DNA from: Clusia tigrina
Lineage: Eukaryota > Arthropoda > Insecta > Diptera > Clusiidae
Reading direction: 5' to 3'
Assembly: GCA_920105625.2 (NCBI GenBank)
Contig: OV050030.1
Span: 171,055,315 to 171,119,314 of the forward strand
DNA: 64,000 nucleotides
Shown here piece by piece: positions 1-9,216 of this stretch; within the stretch, counting starts at the first letter, position 1, and the number at the start of each line of letters is the position of its first letter. A program made the position numbers and the translations under genes. Under the pieces are notes generated by a model. The model ran no database searches and had not been told where the DNA came from. It worked only from the letters and a program-made list of their open reading frames with translations.

Positions 1-23
1 ATATTTTAAATTTAATGTTTTCA

Positions 24-160
24 CTTTGAATGCTTGTGTTCAACTGCGAATACTTGTTTTTTCCTGAACGCTTGCTACACCGTTCCCGTATACTTGGATT
101 TTGAACGCTTGTTATTCCACACCCGAGTACTTGGATTTTGAACGCTTGTTATTCCACACT
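24..160. repeat. 37-bp minisatellite, about 3.5 copies
   Basis: A unit built around tgaacgcttg and tacttgg recurs at about 27, 65 and 102 and again near 139, a spacing of 37-38 bp. The two right-most units are almost identical, while the left-most is diverged. It could be the tail or the internal repeat of an unseen element to the left. Nothing coding is visible here. Confidence 0.75.
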
Positions 161-299
161 TTCTGAAAGATTCTCAATCAGTATTTGACCTACTGAAAGT
201 TTAACGTGATTGAGAATTGATTCCATACAAATAGAATTTGTCAGTGGACAAATTTCATCTTCACAACCGATATTATTTTTTTTTTTATGCTTAATTAGA
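161..299. other. A+T-rich spacer
   Basis: This is low-complexity A+T-rich DNA with a run of T near 270-285. I see no gene in it. Confidence 0.6.
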
Positions 300-791
300 A
301 CTCGCACGGGGTATAAAGTAGATCACCTCCACGCGGTGCACCCTGGGTAACGCCAAATGGTCTACACTCCCCCAGGTGCTGCTGTTTTCTTGCACGAGAG
401 TTCAGTAGCACCAATTGGCACGACCCTTGTCCTTCGTCCCCGGACTTCTCTCTGGACCAACGTCCATATTTTGAGTGCCTTTAGCAGGTACTGTCATTTT
501 CTGGACATAGTTGTCTTTTACCACCAAGGTGAAACTTGAGTGTGAACGGCTCCAGTCTAACGTTGCAGCAACCCTCGTCCCGTCCCTGGCCGGCTTCAAA
601 GTACGTTCGACATCTGTTACCGTTAAATTGTTAGTGTGAGTTCGGTTAGGTGGAACTCCCGATTAGCACTGGTCTGGGTCTGAGCACTGGAGCCCATAAA
701 GGCTTGTGCCAACCCTCGCATGGCCTCCATGCTTGCATGGATAACCATGGGACCATACTTAGTGAACACACGTTCGGAATAGCGGCTGAGT
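300..791 (+). other. Probable 5' leader of the LOA-like LINE
   Basis: This is an abrupt shift to G+C-richer sequence directly before ORF1 with no convincing ORF, as expected for the 5' UTR and internal promoter of a LINE. The assignment rests only on position and composition. Confidence 0.5.
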
Positions 792-1382
792 GTGGACCCT
801 TTTTGCATGGACACAACAACAAAAACTAAAAGCACATACACAAACACAAACCAAATTTCCGCGCCTATCCCCTCAGGGCCACGCAAAACCCTGGCTAGGC
901 AAATGCCCACCAGTAACACACCCGCCCTTGGTTCGAAGTCAAGCAGCATAAGCACTGCCCCTTCAACATGCACCACAGCTTTAGCTAATAAGCCACCCAA
1001 GAGCTCTAGGCTGTCCCCAGGCTCTTCAGCAGCTGCCAAGTTATTGATTCACAACCCAACAGCAGACGCTCCGCCTAAGCCCTCTGCAGCAATTGCCTCA
1101 AAAATCGATGGAAACTGCTCCTCATACCGTTACCAACGTTAACACGAGTACCAAGCATCCCTAAGCGCGTAAGGCTGGCTACCCCCAAGTCTAAGCTCTC
1201 GAAACCGCTTAGCGAGATTGTAAAAGGGAGCCTCACTTGGGCCGTGGGCGACTCTGCCAATGGCGATGGGACTATCACTCCTGCCAATTGGAGAATGGTC
1301 GAACTGGCGCTGTTCCTCCGCTCTGGTCCTTCACCCAGTTGCCGTGACGCAGGGTGTTATCAAGGACATATTAAAATCTTCT
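792..1382 (+). pseudogene. LINE ORF1, 5' half
   Basis: A Ser/Thr/Pro-rich N-terminal region starts at the ATG at 792 (MDPFCMDTTTKTK). A change of frame near 1140 follows, then a conserved segment with GDSANGDGTITPANW and GPSPSCRDAGCYQGHIKI (from 1244). This is the usual beginning of the DUF4780-like ORF1 domain of arthropod LOA-type LINEs. The ORF is cut at 1382 by the LTR element and resumes at 8571. The product would be a nucleic-acid-binding ORF1p. A minus-strand ORF across 623-1039 is treated as a shadow. Confidence 0.65.
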
Positions 1383-2111
1383 TGTGGTGCATTTTAATGG
1401 ATACAAACATTCCGCTAACCTTCACTATTAGATCAAGTGCGCGACACATACCCAGCTCACGCTATCCTTGCCTACTCATGCTCCCACGGTGTATTTATCG
1501 CATTGCGGTACAAAAGTGTCGGGTTGTCCAGACAGAGCTCGACACCCAACACTCGCGCGGCTGCCGTCACTCAATGTCTTATCCCGCCTGTGAACTAGCC
1601 GCTGCGACAGACAGTGCTATGAACGGGCAGAGCGACAAATAGGCGATCTTGTTTCACCAGACAAGCCGCACTTAGGGCCATATACTCCGGTTGATTTACC
1701 AGCCGTCTTTGAACAGTATATGGGACATGTCTAAATAGAATATATGTGTATATAGAATGCACCAATCAGGTACGTGAAGTATTTATTGAAAGAGCATACA
1801 CTACAGGGGTATGCCTTGCACTTAGGATATGTAGATTATATAACTGTTCAGCTTTTATAAACTGTATACCAAATTAGAATAAGTTTAGTATAACACTTTA
1901 GGTGACAAGTTTAATAAAAATACAGAGGATTGACATTCTTGGTGCTGCTATCAAACTCAACACTTCTTTTAATTCCTCGGCAGTTCAATAGGACTTGGCT
2001 TTTCTTCATAAATAATTGCATGAACATTTGGGGCGTCCACTAAGTTGCCACATTCATAGGCAGCGACCAGCATGCCAAACTAAACTGGTCCGGACTTTAT
2101 ATGGCGATCCT
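1383..2111 (+). repeat. 5' LTR of element A
   Basis: It begins TGTGGTGCATTTT and matches 7840-8570 nearly base for base, with scattered substitutions and a few small indels. The right boundary is where the two copies stop matching (after gcgatcct). No clear primer-binding site follows, and the first internal bases are gcagaccgaatccgg. Confidence 0.75.
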
Positions 2112-2262
2112 GCAGACCGAATCCGGAATTATCGAAAAAGACAAACTAATGAAACAAAAAATGATATTTAAAACACCAAATCAGGAATTTTCGGAAAATA
2201 ATATATAACCAAATAGTAACTTGCTAAAATAGAACTAAAAACCGGAATAAAGAAAGAAGAAA

Positions 2263-2760
2263 TTGATGCCATCTTTGAAAAGTGGGCAAAGTTATTGTAC
2301 CCACAAGAAGACAAAGAAGCTTCTACCACAATTCCTGTTGAAGACGAATACAATCCAGGTTCACCACATCCCGATTGTGCAAAATATGCATAACGCTAGC
2401 AGAATATCGACAACGCAACAAGTAATTGACAAACGAAAGCTGTCCCCGAAACCAGAGCGTAACAAGAAGAAGTCCAGAGGAGGCCGCGCAGTACGACACC
2501 GCCATTGGATCGCTCTGCTACTCAGGGACCTAAATATAGCTACTACCAATGAAGATAAGATGGATATAAAGCGGAAACTAATTGACAAACGAAAGCTGTC
2601 CCCGAAACCAGAGCGTAACAAGAAGAAGTCCACAGGAGGCCGCACAGTACGACACCGCCATAGGATCGCTCTGCTATTCAGGGACCTAAATATAGCTCCT
2701 ACCAATGAAGATAAGATGGATATAAAGCGGAAACTAGCTGAAGCTAGAAAAACATGCTAA
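2263..2760 (+). pseudogene. Basic ORF with a 156-bp internal duplication, leader of element A
   Basis: A 165-residue ORF in the leader or gag region of element A. It contains two tandem copies of a Lys/Arg-rich 52-residue block (KLSPKPERNKKKS ... NEDKMDIKRKL) at DNA positions 2425-2580 and 2581-2736. The exact 156-bp period keeps the frame. I do not recognise the block. It may be an N-terminal Gag extension or a basic RNA-binding segment. It is not clearly continuous with the gag remnants further on. Confidence 0.45.
2425..2736 (+). repeat. 156-bp tandem duplication, two copies
   Basis: Copies at 2425-2580 and 2581-2736 differ at only a handful of positions (for example agaggagg against acaggagg, and lone substitutions after aggaycgc). 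The duplication is therefore young compared with the decay of the surrounding element. Confidence 0.85.
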
Positions 2761-3072
2761 AATTTCAGATATAGGTATAAACTAAAGTAATATAAAACAT
2801 ATTGACAACATTTTACAATTATATCAGTTAAGTAAATTATATTGAATATTTTTTTCTTATATACAATTTTTTTTTTTCTTGTCGCGGAAGACCCAGAGCA
2901 AACAAGAAAATATTATAGTATCAAATAATAATAATGTAATTGCAGAATATTGTAATGACTAGAGGCGATTCAGTCATAGTATTTGTTTTGATAATTTTAG
3001 GTATAGCAATTATATATAAAATAAATACATATTATAAAAACTATGTATTAAAATAGCTGAATAGAGCTAGTA

Positions 3073-3643
3073 ATGTCTAAAACTATAGCTGACTTAAAGA
3101 AAATATTAATTAATTTAATAAAGAATCCAAATATAAAGTTATCTGTAAATCACATTCAAAACCTCAAACACGGTATAGAACAAATTAAAACAGATTTTCA
3201 GAAAGAACTAGAGTCATTAAAAGAAGAGTCTCATCAACTAGACTGCAAAATAAAATTCAAACAATTGCCCCTTCAAATAGAAAAAATTCTCAAAATGTCA
3301 ACTTTTGACATATTAAATTATTTAAAAATAATACCTTAATACGAAGATGCTATATATGCTGAAATACGAAGATTCTAATAAATTTATCTATACAATAAAA
3401 ATCATTGGAGATACTATGCCTACAGACCAGGCCACCATATTTCTAAATTTTGTGCTAAACACTAAAATACCTAATCAACTAAAACATAAAGTTGAACTCT
3501 TACTCACTGCAAAAACACTCTCGAACCTCATACAAACATTAGAAACCATATTCAAACAAAAACGAGTAAAGAAGTCTGAAGTCGGGTTAGATCGACTACG
3601 AAATACCCTTTACCTTTTCTTGTGCGTGCGAGTTCAACAATGA
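3073..3643 (+). pseudogene. Gag of element A, N-terminal part
   Basis: Two adjoining reading frames (3073-3339 and 3347-3643) carry a helical, Lys-rich protein, including a segment with DQATIFLNFVLNTKIPNQLK and LETIFKQKR. These look like the capsid region of gypsy-group Gag. A frameshift separates them near 3340. The reading frame is lost where the mini-me-like repeat begins, and gag-like sequence (VRQGNLSITKYAEKLYYL) resumes at about 5070. Confidence 0.55.
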
Positions 3644-3649
3644 GGATGT

Positions 3650-5040
3650 TTTCTTCATAAATCATTATTAGGAGCATATTCACGGTAATTTTTGGTAGAG
3701 TACCTTGAAATGATTATATACTCGTATATCGACCCCATTTCTTGTGTATAGCTTTGTAGGGTCCATACACGTACTAATATAAAATTACGTCCAAAAATAT
3801 TGTGTAGGTCGAAAGTTACAATAATATGTCAATAGTGGGCGTGGCTGTAAAAATAACACGCCCATTTTTTGTGTAGTGTTTAATGTTACTAACCGCAACC
3901 TTCCTGTAAAATTTCGTTGAAAAATCTTTTATAGGAGCCTAGTAATGATTTTTGGTTAATTGTGGGCGTGGCAGTGACAATAATCTGCCCATATTTGGAA
4001 TACATGCTAGTACAGACCCAGTGTATACATCTACCAATTTGTTTTCATATATCATCACTAGAAGCATAGATAGGGTAATTGTCTTTAAGTGGAGTCCCCA
4101 AAGTTCATTATATGGGAAGGAGGCGTATCCTTCCTCTGATCGACCCCGAATCTTGTATGTGGCTTTGTAGGGTCTATAAACGTACTAATATAAAGTTTCG
4201 TCCAAAAATATTGTGTAGGTCGCAAGTTATAATAGTATGTCAATATTGGGCGTGGCTGTAGAAATAACACACCCATTTTTTGTGTAGTGTTTAATAATAG
4301 TAACCGCAACATTCCTGTGAAATTTTGTTGATAAGTCTTTAATAGGAACACAGTAATGATTTTTGACTAATTGTGGGCGTGGAAGTTCTATTATGATCTC
4401 CATATTCTGCACACACACTATTATGGACCCCATGTATATTTCTGCAAATTTTTATTCCCCTGGCATCAATACGAGCATAGGTAGGCTAATTTTAATTTTA
4501 GACCCGAAAGGTCTTTATATCAAAAGTGGGCGTGTCCTTTCTCTGATCAGCCCCATTTGTTGCAGATAGCTTTGTAATGTCCACATGTTCCTTCCCGTAA
4601 AATTTCGTCCATAAATCTCTACCAGATCTTAAGTTATTAATATTTGTTAATAGTGGTCGTGGCTGTTAATATATACCGCCGACTTTTTGCACATCTCCAT
4701 AACGTCAATTGGACCGAAGTTATAGTCATTTTAAAAAAGCTGAAAAAAATTCATTATATGGGAGGTAGGAGTGGTCTTTGTCCAAATCGACCCATATAGC
4801 TATCTAGTGCTGTATCTTTGTGCAGGCTACACTTTTACAAAATTTCGTTAAGATAACTCTAACGGTGTAGAAAAAAAGTGGCCACCGACGGACAGACGGA
4901 CGGACAAAATAAAAATTGCTTAGAAAGTGATTCTGATCATATCTGTATATATATGTCCATACCTACCACGCCTCCTTCTTGAAATTGCACAAAATTAGTA
5001 TACCCTATTTACTTTTTTTAAAGGTAAAGGGTATAAAAAA
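3650..5040 (+). mobile_element. Mini-me-like repeat inserted in gag of element A
   Basis: This non-coding block is rich in gtgggcgtggc motifs. It contains two copies of a unit of about 410 bp (for example tgtagtgtttaat near 3871 and again near 4281). It ends with a (GTCY)n-type stretch (gacggacagacggacgg, near 4890) and an A-rich tail with ggtaaagggtataaaa. (GTCY)n and TA-rich proto-microsatellites are hallmarks of Dipteran mini-me elements. An inverted copy lies at 57299-58430. The family name is inferred from this resemblance. Confidence 0.6.
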
Positions 5041-5530
5041 CACCCAATACAATTTTAGACGAAATTACACGTGTACGCCAAGGCAATTTGTCGATTACTA
5101 AATACGCTGAAAAGCTATATTATTTAATAACAGAACTAAATAATTTACAAATATAAAATATTGGCAAAGAAAGTAACCCAATAATCTTTAAATCTAACGA
5201 TGTTATAGCCTTTAACGCTTTTAAAAATAGTATTAATAATCAAGCCACCGCATAGACTATCACTGCAAGCAGGGTAAAAACTTTCCAAGAAGCAATACAA
5301 ATGGCGGAAGAAGCCTTATGTTAAAAACGGAGAAAAAATTCACAAACCCCCCTTTTCTATCAAAAATTTTCGCGGACAAAATCAGCAGCAAGGCTGGCAC
5401 CAGCAAAATTCAAATCAACAACGGTATAACAACCGAAACTACAACAGGGGCCGATCACTACTATATGGCAATAGGCCAAATAATAGAAGAGTCTACACCA
5501 TGCAAGGAGAAGAAATGGAATCTAAAGTAG
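5041..5530 (+). pseudogene. Gag of element A, C-terminal part
   Basis: Gag resumes after the inserted repeat with VRQGNLSITKYAEKLYYL, interrupted by stops and a frameshift. It then ends in an Asn/Gln/Arg-rich tail (near 5380-5500, with repeated QQ, NNR and RGR in one frame) of the kind found at the C-terminus of errantivirus-type Gag proteins. No CCHC knuckle is visible. Confidence 0.5.
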
Positions 5531-5533
5531 AGC

Positions 5534-5940
5534 ATGGTTTTGAGGGAAACTCCAATTACCCCGACAACGAGCAGTAAAAATAAAATGTTTCTTGGGGAAA
5601 CTAAATTAAGAACATACAAATTATCAATTAATAATAACATAAGTAATTACATTAAGCTAAAGTATAAGAGTTACTCCTTAAAATTTTTGGTCGATACTGG
5701 TGCTGATATTTCGCTAGTAAAAGTAACTAGCACACAAAATGAAATCATCTCAAAAGAAGATACATGCACACACTCTAGGCATTTGCACTTTACGTTTCCA
5801 AGTGCATAATAACCATCTAGCACATGAATTCCATGCGGTAGCCGAAAATTTCCAAATTATTGCTGATGGAATATTAGGCAGAGATTTCTTCCAAAAATAT
5901 GAAACGAAAATTTACTATGGCATGTTTACACTTTTGTTTA
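5534..5940 (+). pseudogene. Aspartic protease of element A
   Basis: The catalytic motif region LKFLVDTGADISLVK ends at about 5720. A second frame carries the C-terminal ILGRDFFQKYE at about 5866-5900, the ILG motif expected at the end of retropepsins. A frameshift or deletion near 5760 separates the two. In a live element this domain would process Gag-Pol. Confidence 0.7.
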
Positions 5941-6330
5941 TTTGTCAATAATTCTGAGCACATATTGGATATGCAAACAAAAGTACACAAAATATACATA
6001 CCTCCCCGCAGTGAACAGCGACAATCTGTTTGCAGCAAACACAATAATACCAGCAAAAGGCATAAAAACACATACGCATCCTAAATACTTCAAATAAAAC
6101 ACAAACACTGGAAAAATTTGATTTAGAAATCAAAACACTAAACATGTTCTCGGTCGTACAAAACAATACTAAGCCAACGCCAAGAAGATGGCAAAATTTA
6201 AAAGCCCAACTCAAATTTACATCACCTGATGAGGCAGCAAACAAAACAATTGCTGACTTATGCAAAAACTACCAAGATATTTTTCACTTAGAAACCGACA
6301 AGCTTACATGCAACAATTTTTAGAAGCAAA
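5941..6330 (+). pseudogene. Pre-RT linker of element A Pol
   Basis: Disrupted fragments contain IYIPPRSEQ (near 5993) and a C-rich region ending NYQDIFHLETDKLTC (near 6270-6312). Gypsy polyproteins carry this type of sequence between protease and RT. The RT domain itself does not follow, so its loss is inferred to be an internal deletion at about 6330-6360. Confidence 0.55.
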
Positions 6331-6359
6331 AACTACACCTCTAGTCGTACCCTAAATAA

Positions 6360-6912
6360 ACATGAGGAAAAAAGTCAGTTATAGAAAAAGAACTATTGGC
6401 CATACACTGGGCAATCAACCACTTTAGACTTATATGGAAATACGTTTACAGTAGTAACAGACCATCGAGCATTATTTTCACATAAGGATCCCTCGTCCAA
6501 ATTAACTAGAATTAGATTAGACCTAACGGGTTATAATTTTAAGATAGAATACAAGAAAGGCAGCATAAATACAAGTGCTGATGCCTTAAGTAAAATTAAA
6601 ATAGATTCAGGTATACTTAAAAATATGATATCTTCAGTTTTAGTAACCAATAAAAGTAATAGAGCTCTCATTATGGAATTGCATTTCAGTGTCGGAAGTT
6701 CGAAAGATAAAAAATTAAAATTTGTACAAGAAAGGAATGATGCGCCAATAAATAAAAAGAAAAGTTTAGAAAATATAAAAATTTCCGAAAAAGAAGTAAT
6801 TATGCATATTAGCGATAATCCATACTCGGACTTAGGTACAGTCTTGGAGAAACTAATCGCTGCATTAATGAAAAGAAATATGGAAATTGTAGCGCTACAA
6901 TCAAATGATTAA
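6360..6912 (+). pseudogene. RNase H and connection region of element A Pol
   Basis: Reads through IEKELLAIHWAINHF, then VVTDHRALFSH, LTRIRLDLTGYNFKIEYKKG and SADALSKI. This is the second half of the gypsy RNase H domain and the usual tail before integrase. The first Asp-containing strand is missing together with the RT. The remainder (6625-6912) is a Lys-rich spacer ending at a stop at 6912. Confidence 0.75.
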
Positions 6913-6942
6913 ATATTTAAATATCATGACAAAGAAAGGTTA

Positions 6943-7752
6943 ATGAGAAAGTATAATGATATTCATATGAAATTAATCAAATCAGGACGGGAAACTCCTA
7001 TTAAAATTCTCACCTATAACCCACCAATGGTAGTGACAAAATACACTGATCAGTTACGATTGATCAATGAGTATCAAAATAAAAAGGTAGGAGGTCATGT
7101 CGGTATAAAAAGAACAATCTGTAAATTAAAACAAAAATACGTGTGGCTCAATATGAATAAAATGGTCAAACATTTAATTCAAAACTGCGAAAAATGTTGT
7201 AAAAATAAAACCACTCGCCACAAAAAAGTAGCACTATAAATAACACCTACACCTACTAATTCATTTGAAGTTATTCAAATCGACACTGTCGGTCCACTTA
7301 GAATTTCAAATAGATATGAGTATATACTAACAATAAAATGCTAACTAACAAAATACATACAAACATTCCTAATGCAAACAAAAGAAGCAATAGAAGTTGC
7401 AAAAACACTGGTAGAGAAATTCATATTACGCCACGGAACGTTCAAAACACTAAAAAGTGACCGAGGCACCGAGTTTAAAAAGGAATTACTCACATCCAGA
7501 TGCAAATTGCTCGAGATAAAACATATCACTTCAACATCCTACCATCATGCAACAATAGGCTCAATTGAACGCAATCACAGAGTCTTGAAAGAATATTTTC
7601 TATCATTCGCAGACGCTGGTGATTGGGAAAATTGGCTTCCTTATTACCCTTTCGTTTACGATACCACCCCACACACACAGATACTAACTATTCACACATA
7701 TCATACACACTGTATTTTCTATATAAATAGAATATATATTTCTTCAAATTAA
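6943..7752 (+). pseudogene. Integrase of element A
   Basis: The zinc-binding region shows GGHVGIKRTICKL ... NCEKCCKNK (7090-7205). The core carries IDTVGPL (first Asp), SDRGTEF (second Asp) and SIERNHRVLKEY (the catalytic Glu), in two frames joined by stops near 7240 and 7343. It breaks off after the YDTTPH segment, so the C-terminal domain is absent. Retroviral-type DDE integration is the inferred ancestral function. Confidence 0.8.
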
Positions 7753-7829
7753 TAAATTATCTACAACTTGTGAACCTAAGTGCAACAGACAAACACATAC
7801 ACTTCTAAAATAATTTTATTCTTTTTAAC

Positions 7830-7839
7830 AAAGTGAGGG
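7830..7839 (+). other. Polypurine tract of element A
   Basis: The bases aaagtgaggg lie immediately before the TGTAATGC that begins the 3' LTR. This fits a plus-strand priming site and confirms the + orientation. Confidence 0.6.
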
Positions 7840-8570
7840 TGTAATGCATTTTCATGCACACAAACATTCCGCTAACCTTCACTATTCAGCGACACTTACC
7901 CAGCGCACGCTATCCTTTCCTACTCATGCTCCCACGGTGTATTTATCTAATTGCGGTACAAAAGTGTCGGGTTGTCCAGACAGAGCTCGACACCCAACAC
8001 TCGCGCGGCAATCGTCACTCAATGTCTTATCCCGCCTGTGAACTAGCCGCTGCGACAGACAGTGCTATGAACGGGTGGAGCGACAATTAGGCGATCTTGT
8101 TTCACCAGACAAACCACACTTAGGACCATATACTCCGGCTGATTTACCAGCCGTCTGCAAACAGTATATGGGACATGTGTAAATTGAATATATGTGTATA
8201 TAGAATGCACCAATCAGGTACGTGATGTATTTATTGAAAGAACATACTCTACAGGCGTATGCCTTGCACTTAGTGTATGTAGATTATTTAACTGTTTAAA
8301 TTTTATAAACTGTATAACAAATTAGAATAAGTTTAGTATGACACTTTAGGTGACATGTTTAATAAAAATACAGAGGATTGACATTCTTGGTCCTGCTATC
8401 AAACAGAACACAACACTTCTTTTAATTCCTCGGCAGTTCAATAGGACTTGCCTTTTCTTCATAAATTATTGCATGAACATTTGGGCCGTCCACTAACTTG
8501 CCACATTCATAGGCAGCGACCAGCATGCCAAACGAAACTGGTCCGGACGTATACTTTATATGGCGATCCT
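7840..8570 (+). repeat. 3' LTR of element A
   Basis: It begins TGTAATGCATTTT and pairs with 1383-2111. It ends at gcgatcct, after which LINE ORF1 resumes (ctgctcggaccaac). The extra gtata at about 8549-8553 relative to the 5' copy shows independent divergence. Confidence 0.75.
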
Positions 8571-9211
8571 ATCTCCTGCTCGGACCAACGCTCGGCGGAC
8601 CTGTATAAGGTAGCGATCAACAGGGTAGGTGAGATCTGGCCGGGTGCAAAGCTCAATGCGGTACCTTTGGACCAGGTTCCCCAACGCCCTCGCTCCAAAA
8701 CATGGCTTCCTGCTGAGCCCTCTGCACCTGGCAATCTTAAAGATCCTCAAGCTCAGCAATACCGATCTTCCCACCGATGGCTGGAAGGTCGCGAAAGTTG
8801 GTGACCCAAAAGGCACTTTGCGTGTGGTCACCATCATTTTGAACGAGCAATCCCTTGCTCCCATCAACACCAGGGAGTGTTTAAATTTGGACCCATCACT
8901 CTCCGCATCTACTAGTGCGATACCCAACCCCCCCGACAGCCTCCTCTAGCTGGTGCTGTCCCACAAGCCATTGCCAATGAGCCTAGTTGCTCGGGCGCTG
9001 TCCTCACTCTATTACTGAGTAGCGGCAACCAGAGTATCTGCCTCGAAACTACCATAAGCAGCCGCTTCTCCACTTCCGAACTCTTCGGAGAATTCTTCGA
9101 CCACATGGACACAGATGCGGCTGGTGGATATATCTCTCCAATGTCTGAAGAGGAAGAGTTGAAAACCACCATTACCAACTTTGAAGACAATGCTGAAGGT
9201 ACTACAAATTA
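8571..9211 (+). pseudogene. LINE ORF1, 3' half (DUF4780-like)
   Basis: Continues ORF1 after the LTR insertion: DQRSADLYKVAINRVGEIW, then PLDQVPQRPRSKTWLPAEPS. After a frameshift near 8720 come TDLPTDGWKVAKVGDPKGT and TIILNEQSLAPI. The WKVAKVGDP...LNEQSLAPI core is characteristic of the DUF4780 domain found in arthropod LINE ORF1 proteins. An acidic C-terminal stretch (MSEEEE) leads to a stop at 9209-9211. Confidence 0.75.
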
Positions 9212-9216
9212 ACCTT

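Larger units (their letters stand above)
1383..8570 (+). mobile_element. Ty3/gypsy-type LTR retrotransposon A, degraded
   Basis: Two direct repeats of about 730 bp (1383-2111 and 7840-8570) flank gag, protease, RNase H and integrase remnants in that order. It lies inside LINE ORF1, and the flanks carry an imperfect 5-7 bp duplication (atcttct on the left, atctcct on the right). The RT core is missing: sequence jumps from the pre-RT linker (to about 6330) straight to RNase H (from about 6360). Integrase is truncated just before the 3' LTR, and no env is seen. Gag is further split by a mini-me-like insertion at about 3650-5040. The general gypsy assignment is secure, the lineage is not. Confidence 0.8.

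Noticed and set aside
24..160. Short regularly spaced repeat as an array of spacers
   Set aside because: Units are contiguous 37-bp repeats without unique spacers.
623..1039. 138-codon minus-strand ORF with hydrophobic stretches
   Set aside because: It is antisense to LINE ORF1, whose identity is supported by the downstream domain; the hydrophobicity comes from complementing Ser/Thr/Pro codons.
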